Origin: Comamonadaceae bacterium
GTDB lineage: Bacteria; Pseudomonadota; Gammaproteobacteria; Burkholderiales; Burkholderiaceae_C
Reading direction: 5' to 3'
Assembly (NCBI GenBank): GCA_014190675.1
Contig: BJGT01000025.1
Location: 1 to 33,291 of the forward strand
DNA: 33,291 bases
In this document: piece by piece, positions 22,618-32,367 of the stretch
Layout: every line of letters begins with the position of its first letter
Numbering within the stretch: the stretch's first letter is position 1
Position numbers and translations under genes: made by a program
The notes under the pieces: generated by a model
Database searches by the model: none
The model's input: only the letters and a program-made list of their open reading frames with translations
Told to the model about the DNA's origin: nothing

Positions 22618-25176
22618 TTACCAATCCTCTTTGACCGCCAACACCGCGCCACGCCCTGCCGCCGGGAGCGACGACAGCCAGGCGGTCAGGGTGCCGGCCA
22701 ACACCACGGCCAGACACAGCAGCAGCAGGCGCGGCCAGGGCAGGCTCAGGTCCATGGTCCAGTGAAAGCTTTGCGGGTTGACCACATGCACCAGCACCGC
22801 CGCCACGGCCAGGCCCAGACCCAGCCCGGCAACTGCACCCACGGTGGTCCAGACCGCGCCCTCGGCCGTGACCAGGCCCAGAATCTGGCGCCGTGTGAGG
22901 CCTAGGTGGGCCAGCAGGCCGAATTCTTTGCGCCGCGCCAGCACCTGCGCGCTAAAGCTCGCCGCCACGCCAAACAGGCCAATGGCAATGGCCACCGCCT
23001 GCAGCCAGTAGGTGACTGCGAAGCTGCGGTCAAACACGCCCAGGCTGACAGTGCGGATCTGGCGCGCGCTGGCAAATTCCAGCAGCGCGCCAGCCCCCGG
23101 GGCCTCGCGTTCGACCAGCTCGCGCAGGCCCTGCTGCACCGTGCTCTGGTCGGCGTCATCGCGCAGCCACAGGGCCAGGTCGTTGACCCGCCGGTCAGCG
23201 CTGAGTCGCTGGTAGTCGCTTGAGCGCATTGCAATGCTGCCAGACTGGCGCGCATAGTCGCGCCATACCCCGGCAACAAAAAACGCATAGGTGCTGGCAC
23301 CAGCGGCCCCGTCCGGGGGCTTAAAGGCGGCGGCCAGGGGTGCAAATGCCGCCCCCAGCCGGGCACCGTACAAATCAAGCACGGCCTCGCTGACATAAAT
23401 ACCAATCTGCCCGGGCGGCACCTGCAATGCGTCGCCCAGCAGGGGCAGGCTGGCCCCAGGGTCCTCGAGCGGGCTGATCAGCAGTGCTACTGCCGGGCGG
23501 GTTGGTTCGAGCAGCAGGGGCAGCTGGCGCTGTGCCCGCAGGCGTTCCACACCCGGCAATTGGGCCGCTGCCTGCACCAGTGCGGGGCTAAAGAACAGGG
23601 TGTCGCTCTCGCGCAGGGTGGTGGCGCTGCGTACATAGATGTCGGCGGGCAACAGTCGGTCCAGCCAGGCTGTCACCGAATCGCGAAAACTCGCCACCAT
23701 CACGCTCAGCGCGACGGCCAGTGCCAAAGCCGCCACCACACCGCTGAGCGCCACCGCAGCACTGTCGCGCTGGCGCCGGGCCCGCTCCACGGCCAACAGC
23801 GGCAGCAGCCGACCCTGCAGCCCGAGGCTCAGCCGGTCGAGCAGCAGGCTGATCAGCCAGGGCAGGCTGCCTATGCCTCCAACCAGCAGCAGGGCCACCG
23901 CCAGGTAGGCCGCAACTGGCAGGCCAAAAATAGCAGGCGCCTGTGTCAGGGCCAGGCCGGCGAGCATCAGAGTCGGACCGAGCCAGCGCTGGCGCCGCTG
24001 CCCGCGGGCATCGCCCAGCCCTTTGAGTGTTTGGGCTGGCGGCAGTTGCTGCACTTGGCGCGCTGGCCACCAGCCGCCAGCCAGGGCAGCGGCCAGGCCC
24101 AGCAAGCCGTACAGCCCTGCGGCGCCAGCGCTCCACTGCAGCTGCGGCGCCACGCCAGTGAAGTAGCCGCCGCCCAAATCGCCGCCCAGCAGGCGCAGCG
24201 CCAGCATGGCCAAGGCGGTGCCAAGCGCCAGACCGGCACAGCTGCCCGCCAGGCCCAGTGCCAGAGATTCCCACAGCACCAGCGCCATGCGCGCTTTGGC
24301 GCTCAGGCCCAGCACCGCCAGCAGGGCAAACTGCTGCGCCCGCTTGGCCACGCTGAGGGCTAGCACCGAGAACACCAGAAATGCGCCAGTGAACAGCGCA
24401 ACCAGCGCCAGCACCGTGAGATTGACGCGGTAGGCGCGCGAGAGTTGGCCCAGCCGCTCGGCGGCGTCGCCGGGCTCGCTCAGGCCCAGGCCGGCAGGCC
24501 AGCCAGGCGTGGCCTGCAGTTCGCGCACCAAGGCCCTGCGGTCGGTGCCCGGGCGCAGTCGCAGGTCAATGCGGCTGAGCTGGCCGGCGCGGCCAAACAA
24601 ATCTTGTGCAGCGCCGATGTCCATCACCGCCAGCGCGGCGCCGCCGCCAGCCAGACTGCCGGCCACATTGACTGGCTGCAGGCGCAGACCAGCTTGCAGC
24701 GCAACCCCAGCACTGCCCAGTGCTTGGCGCGCGCTGGCGTTCAAAAAGACGGTGTTTGGTGCGAATATCGCCAGCCGGTCGGCTGACGCATCGGGCAGCG
24801 GCAAGAGGTCGGGCGCGATGCGCGCCACATGAATGGCGTCTATGCCCACCACCCGCAGCGCCAGGCGGCTGGCACCGGCTCCCAGGGCCTGGGTATTCAC
24901 CTCCAGCACGGGCGAGGCAACGGCCACTTGCGGGTGCCGGGCTACCAGGGGGTAGACAGCTTCGTCAAAGCTGCCCTGGGCGCTGCCCAGGCTCAGGTCG
25001 GGCTGACCGCTGACCGAGCGGGTCGCCTGGGCAAACTCATCCAGGGCCGAGGCATTGATCAGGTGCACTGAAAACGCCAGCGCCACACCCAGCATCACTG
25101 CGACCACGGCAGCCGCGTTGCGCCAGGGGTGGTGGCGCAACTCTTGCCAGGAAAAGGTGCGCAGCAGTTCGAGCAT
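22618..25176 (-). CDS. FtsX-like ABC transporter permease (YbbP-like)
   Basis: The 852-residue permease has an N-terminal membrane segment (about 20-40), a large periplasmic-type domain, a first FtsX membrane block (about 250-380), a central block (about 400-450 and 480-500), a second soluble domain, and a last FtsX block (about 720-840, with QVLARRKEFGLLAHLGLTRRQ). This two-repeat layout fits YbbP/MacB-family mechanotransmission permeases rather than a lipoprotein LolC/E. The likely ATPase partner is the LolD-type gene two genes upstream; a class II aldolase gene lies between them. Its start is 2 bases from the aldolase stop, so the genes are coupled. Substrate unknown; YbbA-YbbP comparison is by architecture. 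Confidence 0.92.
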   Translation of the reverse strand: MLELLRTFSWQELRHHPWRNAAAVVAVMLGVALAFSVHLINASALDEFAQATRSVSGQPDLSLGSAQGSFDEAVYPLVARHPQVAVASPVLEVNTQALGAGASRLALRVVGIDAIHVARIAPDLLPLPDASADRLAIFAPNTVFLNASARQALGSAGVALQAGLRLQPVNVAGSLAGGGAALAVMDIGAAQDLFGRAGQLSRIDLRLRPGTDRRALVRELQATPGWPAGLGLSEPGDAAERLGQLSRAYRVNLTVLALVALFTGAFLVFSVLALSVAKRAQQFALLAVLGLSAKARMALVLWESLALGLAGSCAGLALGTALAMLALRLLGGDLGGGYFTGVAPQLQWSAGAAGLYGLLGLAAALAGGWWPARQVQQLPPAQTLKGLGDARGQRRQRWLGPTLMLAGLALTQAPAIFGLPVAAYLAVALLLVGGIGSLPWLISLLLDRLSLGLQGRLLPLLAVERARRQRDSAAVALSGVVAALALAVALSVMVASFRDSVTAWLDRLLPADIYVRSATTLRESDTLFFSPALVQAAAQLPGVERLRAQRQLPLLLEPTRPAVALLISPLEDPGASLPLLGDALQVPPGQIGIYVSEAVLDLYGARLGAAFAPLAAAFKPPDGAAGASTYAFFVAGVWRDYARQSGSIAMRSSDYQRLSADRRVNDLALWLRDDADQSTVQQGLRELVEREAPGAGALLEFASARQIRTVSLGVFDRSFAVTYWLQAVAIAIGLFGVAASFSAQVLARRKEFGLLAHLGLTRRQILGLVTAEGAVWTTVGAVAGLGLGLAVAAVLVHVVNPQSFHWTMDLSLPWPRLLLLCLAVVLAGTLTAWLSSLPAAGRGAVLAVKEDW

Positions 25177-25178
25177 GC

Positions 25179-25904
25179 TTAAAGCGTACGACGCAGGGCC
25201 TCAAAAAACAGTTCGGATTGGCTGCGCTCGCCGGCGGTTTGGGCGCTCACGCGCTCAGCCAGGGCGGCATCGCAGGGCGCCAGTGGCCGACCGCTGGATT
25301 GGGCCAGCACCTGCATCATGCAGGCCCGCTCCAAAAAATAAAGATCGTCGTAGGCATGGGCGATTTGGCCGGCGCAGACCACCACACCGTGGTTAGCCAA
25401 AAAGGCCACGTCAGCCCCCTGCATGGCGCGGGCGATGCGTTCGCCTTCGCTCAGGTCCAGCGCCAGGCCGTTGTAGTGGGGGTCGATCGCCACGCGGCCA
25501 TGAAAACGCATCGAGTTTTGCGACAGCCGGGTGTCAAGTGCCCGGTCCTGGGTCAGGGTGAGCGCCGTGGCATAGGGCATGTGGGTGTGCATCACGCAGG
25601 TCTTGCCAGCCAGGCGGTGGATCGCTGAATGGATGTGCATGGCGGTTGACTCGACCGCATGGCGTCCGGCCAAGACTTGCCCCAGCGCGTCGATCATCAC
25701 AATGTCATCGGCTTGAATCTCTTGCCACAGCAGGCCGCGCGGGTTGAGCAAAAAGCGCCCCGAGCCGTCGCTGAGCTCTACGCTGAAATGGTTGCAAATA
25801 CCCTCGCCAAGGCCATGGTGTGCGGCAGCGCGCAGGGCCAGCGCCAGATCGGCGCGAACCTGGCTGACCGTTGGGCTGAGGTAGTCGAGTTGGTTGCTGT
25901 TCAT
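25179..25904 (-). CDS. Class II aldolase/adducin-family protein
   Basis: The 241-residue protein is related to fuculose-phosphate aldolases: GEGICNHFSVEL near residue 34, VESTAMHIHSAIHR with the expected catalytic Glu, the zinc ligands in HTHMPYATAL and the third His in FLANHGVVV. Some members are lyases or epimerases, and several have other or unknown substrates; nothing here shows which. The ATG at 25902-25904 (MNSNQLDYLS) is preferred over an upstream frame. It lies between the ABC ATPase (100-base gap) and the permease (2-base gap), so it is cotranscribed with them but splits the transporter pair. Confidence 0.9.
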   Translation of the reverse strand: MNSNQLDYLSPTVSQVRADLALALRAAAHHGLGEGICNHFSVELSDGSGRFLLNPRGLLWQEIQADDIVMIDALGQVLAGRHAVESTAMHIHSAIHRLAGKTCVMHTHMPYATALTLTQDRALDTRLSQNSMRFHGRVAIDPHYNGLALDLSEGERIARAMQGADVAFLANHGVVVCAGQIAHAYDDLYFLERACMMQVLAQSSGRPLAPCDAALAERVSAQTAGERSQSELFFEALRRTL

Positions 25905-26004
25905 GGCGGATCCCGGTCGGTTTGAATGGCACAGCGGAAGGCGGCCAAATCCCAGCCTGCCCAACCGAAGGTCTTGGAGAATACCGCAGCGGTGCGCCGG
26001 GCGG

Positions 26005-26667
26005 TCACGCCACACCCGTGGTCGGGCGCAGACCCTGGGCGCTGAGTTGCAGCACCCGGTCAGCCCGTTGGGCTGCCGCTTGAGAATGGGTCACGAGTAC
26101 CAGCGCGGCCTGGTGTTCTCGGGTTTGTTCCAGCAGGGTGTCAAGCACCCGAGCGGCGGTGGCCGGGTCAAGGTTGCCGGTGGGCTCGTCGGCCAGCAAC
26201 AGCGCCGGGCGGTGAATCAGCGCCCGCGCCATCGCCACCCGCTGCAGTTGGCCGCCACTGAGCTGTTGCGGCAGCCGCCCCCCCAGCCCTGCCAGGCCGA
26301 CCGCACCCAGCATGGCCTGCACCCGGCGGTCGTCGCGTTGGCCGAGCAGCATCAAAGGCAGGGCCACGTTCTGCGCCACGTCCAGGTGCGGCAGCACGTG
26401 AAAGGCCTGAAACACAAAGCCGATGTGCTGACGCCGCAGGCGGGCCAGTTGGTCGTCAGAGAGCTGCCCCAAATCCTGGTCGTTGAAGTGAACCGTGCCT
26501 TGGTCCCAGATGTCAAGCCCGGCCAGGCAGTTCAGCAGGGTCGATTTGCCTACGCCCGACTCGCCCACAATGGCCACAAACTCGCCGCTTTGCACCTGCA
26601 ATGAAACCTGGCTAAAAACAGCCAGATCGCCGTAGCGCTTGGCCAGGCCGATTACCTTGAGTTGCAT
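26005..26667 (-). CDS. ABC transporter ATP-binding protein, LolD/MacB/YbbA type
   Basis: The 220-residue ATPase has all motifs: Walker [10 protein letters not shown] (about 35-43), Q-loop FVFQAFHVL, signature [15 protein letters not shown], Walker [13 protein letters not shown], and H-loop VTHS. The length, 'EPTGNLD' and the '[22 protein letters not shown]' region place it among the mechanotransmission ATPases that pair with FtsX-like permeases. Its start overlaps the end of miaA by 16 bases, which couples it to the mutL-miaA transcript. The partner permease is the FtsX-like gene two positions downstream. Confidence 0.95.
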   Translation of the reverse strand: MQLKVIGLAKRYGDLAVFSQVSLQVQSGEFVAIVGESGVGKSTLLNCLAGLDIWDQGTVHFNDQDLGQLSDDQLARLRRQHIGFVFQAFHVLPHLDVAQNVALPLMLLGQRDDRRVQAMLGAVGLAGLGGRLPQQLSGGQLQRVAMARALIHRPALLLADEPTGNLDPATAARVLDTLLEQTREHQAALVLVTHSQAAAQRADRVLQLSAQGLRPTTGVA

Positions 26668-27617
26668 GGCTGCTTGTTGGTTTGTGCAAAATCCTGGGCC
26701 AGCCGCAACACCTGCGCCAGTGCGTCGGGTGCGTCGCAGGCCACCACCTGCCGCTGCGGGCTGGCACGCAGCCAGGTGAGCTGCCGCTTGGCCAGCTGGC
26801 GGGTGGCAGCGATGCCGCGTTCGCGCAGTTCAGTCCGGGGCCACTGGCCATCGAGCGCCGCCCAAACTTGCCGGTAGCCGACGCAGCGCATGGACGGCAG
26901 GTCTGGATGCAGGTCTCCGCGCGCGCGCAGGCGCTGCACCTCGTCGATCAGGCCGTTGGTGAGCATGGCCTCAAAGCGCTGGGCAATACGCTCGTGCAGC
27001 CAGGCCCGCTGCTCGGGTTCAAGCGCAATCAGCAGCCAGTCATGGGGCGCAGATGTTTGGCGCGCGTGCAGTGCAGACATGGGTTGTCCGGAAAGGCGGC
27101 AGACTTCCAGGGCCCGTTGTATGCGCTGGGAATCGGCCGGGTTGAGCCGGGCTGCGGTGGCCGGGTCAAGCCGTGCGAGCTCAGCGTGCAGCGCTGCCCA
27201 GCCCTGTGCTCGGGCCTGCGCCTCAAGTTCGGCACGCAGCGCCGGGTTGGCCCGAGGCAGGTCGTCCAGGCCCTGGCTCAGGGCCTTGAGGTAGAGCATG
27301 GTGCCACCTACCAACAGCGCCAGGCGGCCGCGTGCGGTGATATCGGCAATCAGCGCACGGGCATCAGAACAAAACTCGGCTGCGCTGTAGCTGTTCAAGG
27401 GATCCCGAATGTTGATCAGGTGGTGCGGCACGCTGGCGAGCTCGGCCGCACTGGGCTTGGCGGTGCCGATGTCCATGCCGCGGTAGACCAGGGCTGAGTC
27501 AACGCTGATGATTTCTACCGGCAGCTCACGCGCGATCGCCAGGGCGGCAGCGGTCTTGCCGGAGGCAGTGGGTCCGGCCAGAGCCAGGTAGCTCAGGGGC
27601 TTGGCGTGCGGGTTCAC
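26652..27617 (-). CDS. miaA: tRNA dimethylallyltransferase
   Basis: MiaA adds the isopentenyl group to A37 of tRNAs that read codons starting with U, using DMAPP. The 321-residue protein shows [20 protein letters not shown] (P-loop, 13-32), [37 protein letters not shown] and [11 protein letters not shown], then the tRNA-contacting [11 protein letters not shown] and [10 protein letters not shown]. It starts with GTG and lies 3 bases after the MFS gene. miaA close to mutL is a common proteobacterial arrangement, here interrupted by two exporter genes. Length and motifs are normal. Confidence 0.97.
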   Translation of the reverse strand: MNPHAKPLSYLALAGPTASGKTAAALAIARELPVEIISVDSALVYRGMDIGTAKPSAAELASVPHHLINIRDPLNSYSAAEFCSDARALIADITARGRLALLVGGTMLYLKALSQGLDDLPRANPALRAELEAQARAQGWAALHAELARLDPATAARLNPADSQRIQRALEVCRLSGQPMSALHARQTSAPHDWLLIALEPEQRAWLHERIAQRFEAMLTNGLIDEVQRLRARGDLHPDLPSMRCVGYRQVWAALDGQWPRTELRERGIAATRQLAKRQLTWLRASPQRQVVACDAPDALAQVLRLAQDFAQTNKQPCNSR

Positions 27618-27620
27618 GGC

Positions 27621-28874
27621 TCAGCGCTTACCGCTCTGACCATGACGCCGCACCAAGGTCCAGGCCACCAGGGCTGTGACGGCGCTCCAAAACCAAACGC
27701 CGAGAGCCAGCGGAAGCACGCTGCCGTCCATGTGGCCACCCAGCCAACTGCCCACCGCGAAGGCCATCAGCATCGTCACAAAGCCGTTCACAGCCGAGGC
27801 GGCGCCTGCGGCCTGTGGGAACGGGCCAACTGCCCCGCTTTGGCCACAGGGTTGGTGCACGCCATGGCCAATCATGAACAGGCACTGCGGTAGCAACAGC
27901 GCCCAGCCCGATTGCACACCGGCCAGGGCCAGGGTGCCCATCAGCGTGCCGGCAATGAGCGACACGCCTCCGGCAAGCGCCACTGAGCGGGGTACCCCAA
28001 AGCGCGTGATCAGGCGCCTGCACAAAAAAGTACCGGCCATGTAAGCCAGAGAATTGGCCAGCATGGCCAAGCCGTAACCGGTCTTGCTCCAGCCCAAGGC
28101 CTGGATATACACAAAGGACGAGGCCGCCAAAATGGTGAACAGACCGGCGTAAGACACAGTGGTCAGCGCCGAAAATGCCCTGAATGTGGGGTGGCGCAGC
28201 ACCATCAGCCAGTTGGCCAGCAGCTTGCCCGGCGCCAGCGCCTGCGGGTTTTTTTGCGGAATGGTCTCCTCAAAGCCCCACAGCAGCAGCGCCAGGGTGA
28301 CCAAGCCAAACACGGCCAGGGCGGTCAGTGCCGCCCGCCAGCCAAACAGGTCAGACAGCAGCCCGCCTAGCGGTGGGCTGGTGCAGGCAATCACCGCCAG
28401 ACCGCTCATGGCTTTGGACATTACCCGCGCACCTTCGGTTGGCTCGTACAAATCTCGCACCACGGCTCGGCCACAGACCACACCGGCGCCCATGGCGGTG
28501 CCTTGCACGGCACGCCAAAAAATCAGCAGGTCCATGCTGGGCGCCATGGCACAGGCGACCGAGGCCAACGCATAAGCCACCATGCCGACCAGCAAGACCG
28601 GGCGGCGGCCAAAGCGGTCTGACACGGGGCCCCAGAACAGCTGGGACACGCCCAGCGCCAGGACCAGTGCGGTCAGGGTCAACTGGGCCTGCGTCATGCT
28701 GGCGCCAAAACCGGTGGTCAGCGCGGGCAAGGCCGGCAGGTACAGGTCGCTGCTGAGCGGCTGCAGGCCGATCAGCAGCGCAATCAACAGCACCACTCGC
28801 CCTGCCGGCATGGCGGTGCGGGTGGTCGGGGTTGTGGCAGTGGCCGAGCTAAGCGGCAATGGCTGGACGGACAT
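27621..28874 (-). CDS. MFS transporter, Bcr/CflA drug-resistance type
   Basis: The 417-residue inner-membrane protein has about 12 hydrophobic segments beginning near residue 26 and the MFS motif A between TM2 and TM3 (GPVSDRFGRRPVLL, about 82-95). The early LQPLSSDLYLPALP segment is typical of the DHA1 Bcr/CflA group, which exports bicyclomycin, chloramphenicol and other small molecules by proton antiport. The substrate is unknown. Its start overlaps the end of the MATE gene by 26 bases, and its stop is 3 bases before miaA; it is translated within the mutL-miaA run. Confidence 0.92.
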   Translation of the reverse strand: MSVQPLPLSSATATTPTTRTAMPAGRVVLLIALLIGLQPLSSDLYLPALPALTTGFGASMTQAQLTLTALVLALGVSQLFWGPVSDRFGRRPVLLVGMVAYALASVACAMAPSMDLLIFWRAVQGTAMGAGVVCGRAVVRDLYEPTEGARVMSKAMSGLAVIACTSPPLGGLLSDLFGWRAALTALAVFGLVTLALLLWGFEETIPQKNPQALAPGKLLANWLMVLRHPTFRAFSALTTVSYAGLFTILAASSFVYIQALGWSKTGYGLAMLANSLAYMAGTFLCRRLITRFGVPRSVALAGGVSLIAGTLMGTLALAGVQSGWALLLPQCLFMIGHGVHQPCGQSGAVGPFPQAAGAASAVNGFVTMLMAFAVGSWLGGHMDGSVLPLALGVWFWSAVTALVAWTLVRRHGQSGKR

Positions 28875-30285
28875 GGTTTGAGCGTATCAGATGGTTGCTG
28901 GCCACGCGGTGCAGCAGGGCTGTCAGGCCCACAGCGGCCACCGTCAACGCCACCACCAGCGCAATCCAGAAACCGTGTGCCCCCATGGCCTCTGCCGGCC
29001 CGAAGGGCAGCCAGCCTGGCGCCAGACCCAAAACGCAGCCCAGCGGCAGTGACAAACCCCAAAATGCCAGCATATGGATCACCATGGGCGCCCGTGTGAC
29101 TTTGTAGCCGCGGATGGCGCAGCTGGTGGCTACCTGGGAGGCGTCGGTCAGCTGGAACAGTGCGGCCAGCAGCAGCAGCTGAGCCGCCAGCGCCGCCACG
29201 GCGCGGTCGCTGGTATAGGCGGCAGCGATCTGCTGGTTCAACAGCGCCATGCACAGAGCCGACGCAATGGCAAAGGCCAACGCCACCCCAATGCCCACCC
29301 AAGCCCGAAAGCGCGCAGCCCGGGCGTCTCCCGCGCCCATGGCTTGCCCCACCCGAGTCAATATCGCTACCCCTATGCTCATTGGCAGCATGAAGCTGAA
29401 AGACGCAAAGTTAAGCGCGATCTGGTGCGCCGCCACCTCGGTCGTGCCAAAGCGCGCTACCAGCAGCGCAATCAGTCCAAAGGCACTGGTTTCGGCAAAA
29501 TAGGTCATCCCAATCGGCAGACCCAGGCGCAGCTGGGCGGCCAGCGTGGGCCAATGCGGCGGCTCGAAGTGGCTTAGCGGCCAAGTGCTGCGGTAGGCCG
29601 GGCTGCGCCGCGTCCACCACACCATGGCCAACAGGTTGAACCACATGGCGGCCGTGGTGGCCCAGGCGCAGCCCAGGCCGCCCAGGCGCGGCAGCCCAAA
29701 GAGGCCGTACACCAGCAGTGCGCTGAGCAGGCCATTGAGCAGCAGGGCTGTCACCGCAATCACCATCATCGGCTTGGTTTGGTTCAGGCTGGCGCTGTAG
29801 CCGTAAAGCACCCGGTAGCCGGCGTAGGCTGGTAGCCCCAGGCTGGTGATGCGAACAAAGCCCTGGGCCAGCGCCCGCACACTGGGCTCCAGCGCCAAGT
29901 GGTCAAACACCAGCGCGGCCAAGTTCATCAAAGCGACCGCCACCAAGCCCACCGCCAGCGCTTTCCACAGCGCCTGACGTACTGCGTGCGGTATCCGGGC
30001 ATGGTCGCCAGCACCCACCATGTGGGCCACGATTGGGTTGATGGCCATCATCACCCCCAGCACCGTGGTGGTAGTGATGTGCCAGATCGACGCGCCCAGC
30101 GATACCCCGGCCAGGTCTTGCGCCGAGGCGTGGCCAGCCATCATCACCGCCACCACCGACAAGCCGACGGTGGCCAACTGCCCGATCAGGATCGGCCAGG
30201 CCAGCCGCCACAGGGCGCCCGCTTCTTGCCGCACCCGGGCGGCCAGGGTTGGGTTTGCCGTGGCAACGGCGATGGTGGGTGTCAT
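28849..30285 (-). CDS. MATE family efflux transporter
   Basis: The 478-residue protein has about 12 membrane segments in two halves; the N-half contains LAWPILIGQLATVGLSVVAV and VMMAINPIVAHMVGAGDHAR, and the C-half LPIGMTYFAETSAFGLIALL and EVAAHQIALNFASFSFM. These are hallmarks of the MATE/NorM group, which exports cationic drugs with Na+ or H+. The ATG at 30283-30285 (MTPTIAVATA) is preferred, 11 bases after the mutL stop; a longer frame would overlap mutL. It overlaps the following MFS gene by 26 bases. Confidence 0.93.
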   Translation of the reverse strand: MTPTIAVATANPTLAARVRQEAGALWRLAWPILIGQLATVGLSVVAVMMAGHASAQDLAGVSLGASIWHITTTTVLGVMMAINPIVAHMVGAGDHARIPHAVRQALWKALAVGLVAVALMNLAALVFDHLALEPSVRALAQGFVRITSLGLPAYAGYRVLYGYSASLNQTKPMMVIAVTALLLNGLLSALLVYGLFGLPRLGGLGCAWATTAAMWFNLLAMVWWTRRSPAYRSTWPLSHFEPPHWPTLAAQLRLGLPIGMTYFAETSAFGLIALLVARFGTTEVAAHQIALNFASFSFMLPMSIGVAILTRVGQAMGAGDARAARFRAWVGIGVALAFAIASALCMALLNQQIAAAYTSDRAVAALAAQLLLLAALFQLTDASQVATSCAIRGYKVTRAPMVIHMLAFWGLSLPLGCVLGLAPGWLPFGPAEAMGAHGFWIALVVALTVAAVGLTALLHRVASNHLIRSNHVRPAIAA

Positions 30286-30296
30286 GTCAACAGGCC

Positions 30297-32252
30297 TCAG
30301 CGGCCGCGCATGAACAGGGTGTCGAGCTCGCCTAGGCGCAACTGGCGCCAGGTGGGGCGGCCGTGGTTGCACTGGTCGGCGCGCTCGGTGGTCTCCATCT
30401 GGCGCAGCAGTGCGTTCATCTCGTCCACCGTCAGGCGCCGGTTGGCGCGCACCGCGCCGTGGCAGGCCATGGTGGCCAGCAGCTCGTCCTGCGCGCGCGC
30501 CAGCACCGTGCTGGCGTCCACCTGGGTCAGCTCGGCCAGCACGCTGCGCGCCAGTGCGGTGACGTCGCCTTGCGCCAGGCTGGCCGGTACGGCACGCACC
30601 GCCAGCGTGCGCTCGGACAGGGGCGCAATGTCCAGGCCCAGCAGCGCCAGCGTGTCGGCATGGGCCTGGGCGGTTGCCACTTCGGCTGGCGTGGCCGCAA
30701 AGGTGGCGGGGATCAGCAGCGGCTGGCTGGCCAGCGCTGCCGGTCTGTCTCCGTTGGCACCTGTGTCAGCCGCGCGCTGCTGCCACTGGCTTTTGAGTCG
30801 CTCATAAACAATACGTTCGTGCGCGGCATGCATGTCCACAATCACCAGGCCCTGGGTGTTTTCTGCAAGTATGTAAACCCCTTGCAACTGCGCCAGCGCG
30901 CGGCCCAGCGGCCAGTCGCCCGGCGGCAGGGCGCTTGCGTCAGACGTCAGGGCTGGCGCGGCCGGTATCTCTGCATAGGGCTGCGCAGCTGTAGTCAGGG
31001 TTGGCACATCGGGTTCGCTGCGCTGCCATAGGGCGCCCAGGTCGCTCACCCGGTGGCCAACCGTCGGCTCAAAGGGCATCCTGTATTGGCTGGCATACAT
31101 CGGTACGGCGACAGGTTGGTGCGCAGCGGGCAGTGCGTTGTCAGCGTGGGCACCGGCCGCCGCTAGCGTGGCTGGCAGGCCAGCCGCCAGGGCCGCCGCT
31201 GCCGCACGCGGCGCTGCCAGCGCGTCTTCCAGCGCGTGGCGCAGCGCTTGGTGCACCTCACGGCCGTCACGAAAGCGCACCTCGATCTTGGTCGGGTGCA
31301 CATTCACATCCAGTCGTTCGGGTGCCACCTGCAGGTACAGCGCATACACCGGCTGGCGCTGGCCGTGCAGCACGTCTTCATAGGCACTGCGCGCGGCATG
31401 GGCCAGCACCCGGTCTCGCACAAAACGGCCGTTCACATACACATACTGCTGGTCGGCACGGGCACGGGCCGCATCGGGTATGCCAGCAAAGCCCGCCACC
31501 TGGATCACCGGCGCGTAGCCCTGTCCGCTGGCGCTGCTGCGGTAGCTCACCGCCACCGCACGCTGCACAAAGTCTTCGCCCAGCACATCGGCCAGGCGCT
31601 GGGCCAGCGCGTCCGCACCCTGGCAGCGGCGCCACTGCGCCACCAGCTTGCCCTCGTGCCAGACGGCAAAGCCCACATCCGGCCGCGCCAGCGCGTGTCG
31701 CCGCACCGCTTCCAGGCAATGGGCCAGTTCGGTGGCGTCGGTCTTGAGAAATTTGCGTCGCGCTGGCGTGCTGAAAAATAGCTCCTTCACCTCCACCGTG
31801 GTGCCGGTGCTGCGCGCCACCGGCCGCAACTCGCCGCTGCCACCTTCGAGCAAATAGGCCTGCGGCTGGCCGTGAGCTCTTGAGAGGATGGCGCAGTCTG
31901 CGATCGAGTTGATGGCCGCCAGTGCCTCGCCCCGAAACCCCATGGTGGCCACCGACTCCAGGTCCAGCAGGCTGGCAATCTTGCTGGTGGCGTGGCGGCG
32001 GAACGCCAGCGGCAGCTCTTCACGCAAGATGCCGCAGCCGTCATCCTCCACCGCAATCAGCCGCACACCCCCGGCCAGCAAGCGCAGCGTAACCAGACTG
32101 GCGCCGGCATCGAGCGCGTTGTCCACCAATTCCCGCACCACCGAAGCCGGCCGCTCCACTACCTCGCCTGCGGCAATCTGGCTGATCAGCTCATCGGGCA
32201 GGGGCTGAATCGGGCTGCGGGCGGGGGGGGTGGATGCGGTGTCGTCGGTCAC
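30297..32252 (-). CDS. mutL: DNA mismatch repair protein MutL, endonuclease type
   Basis: The 651-residue protein has the GHKL ATPase domain (IAAGEVVERPASVVRELVDN with the catalytic Glu, DDGCGI, MGFRGEAL), the transducer domain (VNGRFVRDRVL, LDVNVHPTKIEVRF), a long Ala-rich linker (about 345-445), and a C-terminal domain with DMHAAHERIVYE, which fits the DQHAx2Ex4E nuclease motif with Met for Gln, plus ACHGAVRANRRL and CNHGRPTW. So it belongs to the nicking-endonuclease MutL class seen in most bacteria other than enterics. It starts with GTG; an in-frame stop lies four codons upstream. An eight-C tract falls within codons 8-10. Confidence 0.97.
   Translation of the reverse strand: MTDDTASTPPARSPIQPLPDELISQIAAGEVVERPASVVRELVDNALDAGASLVTLRLLAGGVRLIAVEDDGCGILREELPLAFRRHATSKIASLLDLESVATMGFRGEALAAINSIADCAILSRAHGQPQAYLLEGGSGELRPVARSTGTTVEVKELFFSTPARRKFLKTDATELAHCLEAVRRHALARPDVGFAVWHEGKLVAQWRRCQGADALAQRLADVLGEDFVQRAVAVSYRSSASGQGYAPVIQVAGFAGIPDAARARADQQYVYVNGRFVRDRVLAHAARSAYEDVLHGQRQPVYALYLQVAPERLDVNVHPTKIEVRFRDGREVHQALRHALEDALAAPRAAAAALAAGLPATLAAAGAHADNALPAAHQPVAVPMYASQYRMPFEPTVGHRVSDLGALWQRSEPDVPTLTTAAQPYAEIPAAPALTSDASALPPGDWPLGRALAQLQGVYILAENTQGLVIVDMHAAHERIVYERLKSQWQQRAADTGANGDRPAALASQPLLIPATFAATPAEVATAQAHADTLALLGLDIAPLSERTLAVRAVPASLAQGDVTALARSVLAELTQVDASTVLARAQDELLATMACHGAVRANRRLTVDEMNALLRQMETTERADQCNHGRPTWRQLRLGELDTLFMRGR
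32223..32230 (-). repeat. Eight-base C tract (coding strand) at the start of mutL
   Basis: Eight consecutive Gs on the + strand read as C8 in mutL, spanning codons 8-10 (Thr-Pro-Pro). Loss or gain of one base would shift the reading frame right after the start codon. Tracts of this length are prone to slippage; see the findings. Confidence 0.9.
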
Positions 32253-32367
32253 CGATGGATTCTAGGCGGGCCAACTGTGCGGCAGTGGTCTTTGATTTTG
32301 GTGGCTTGGCCTGATATTTGGCTTCGGCGAATACAATAAAAATCAGGAATAAGTTAACGATAGGTGC

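Noticed and set aside
23560..24363. Long + strand open frame opposite the permease gene
   Set aside because: It is antisense to a clear FtsX-like permease, is Gln/His/Arg-rich low complexity, and is typical of high-GC shadow frames.
31001..31747. Long + strand open frame opposite mutL
   Set aside because: Antisense to mutL, with biased Pro/Arg/His composition and no recognisable motif.
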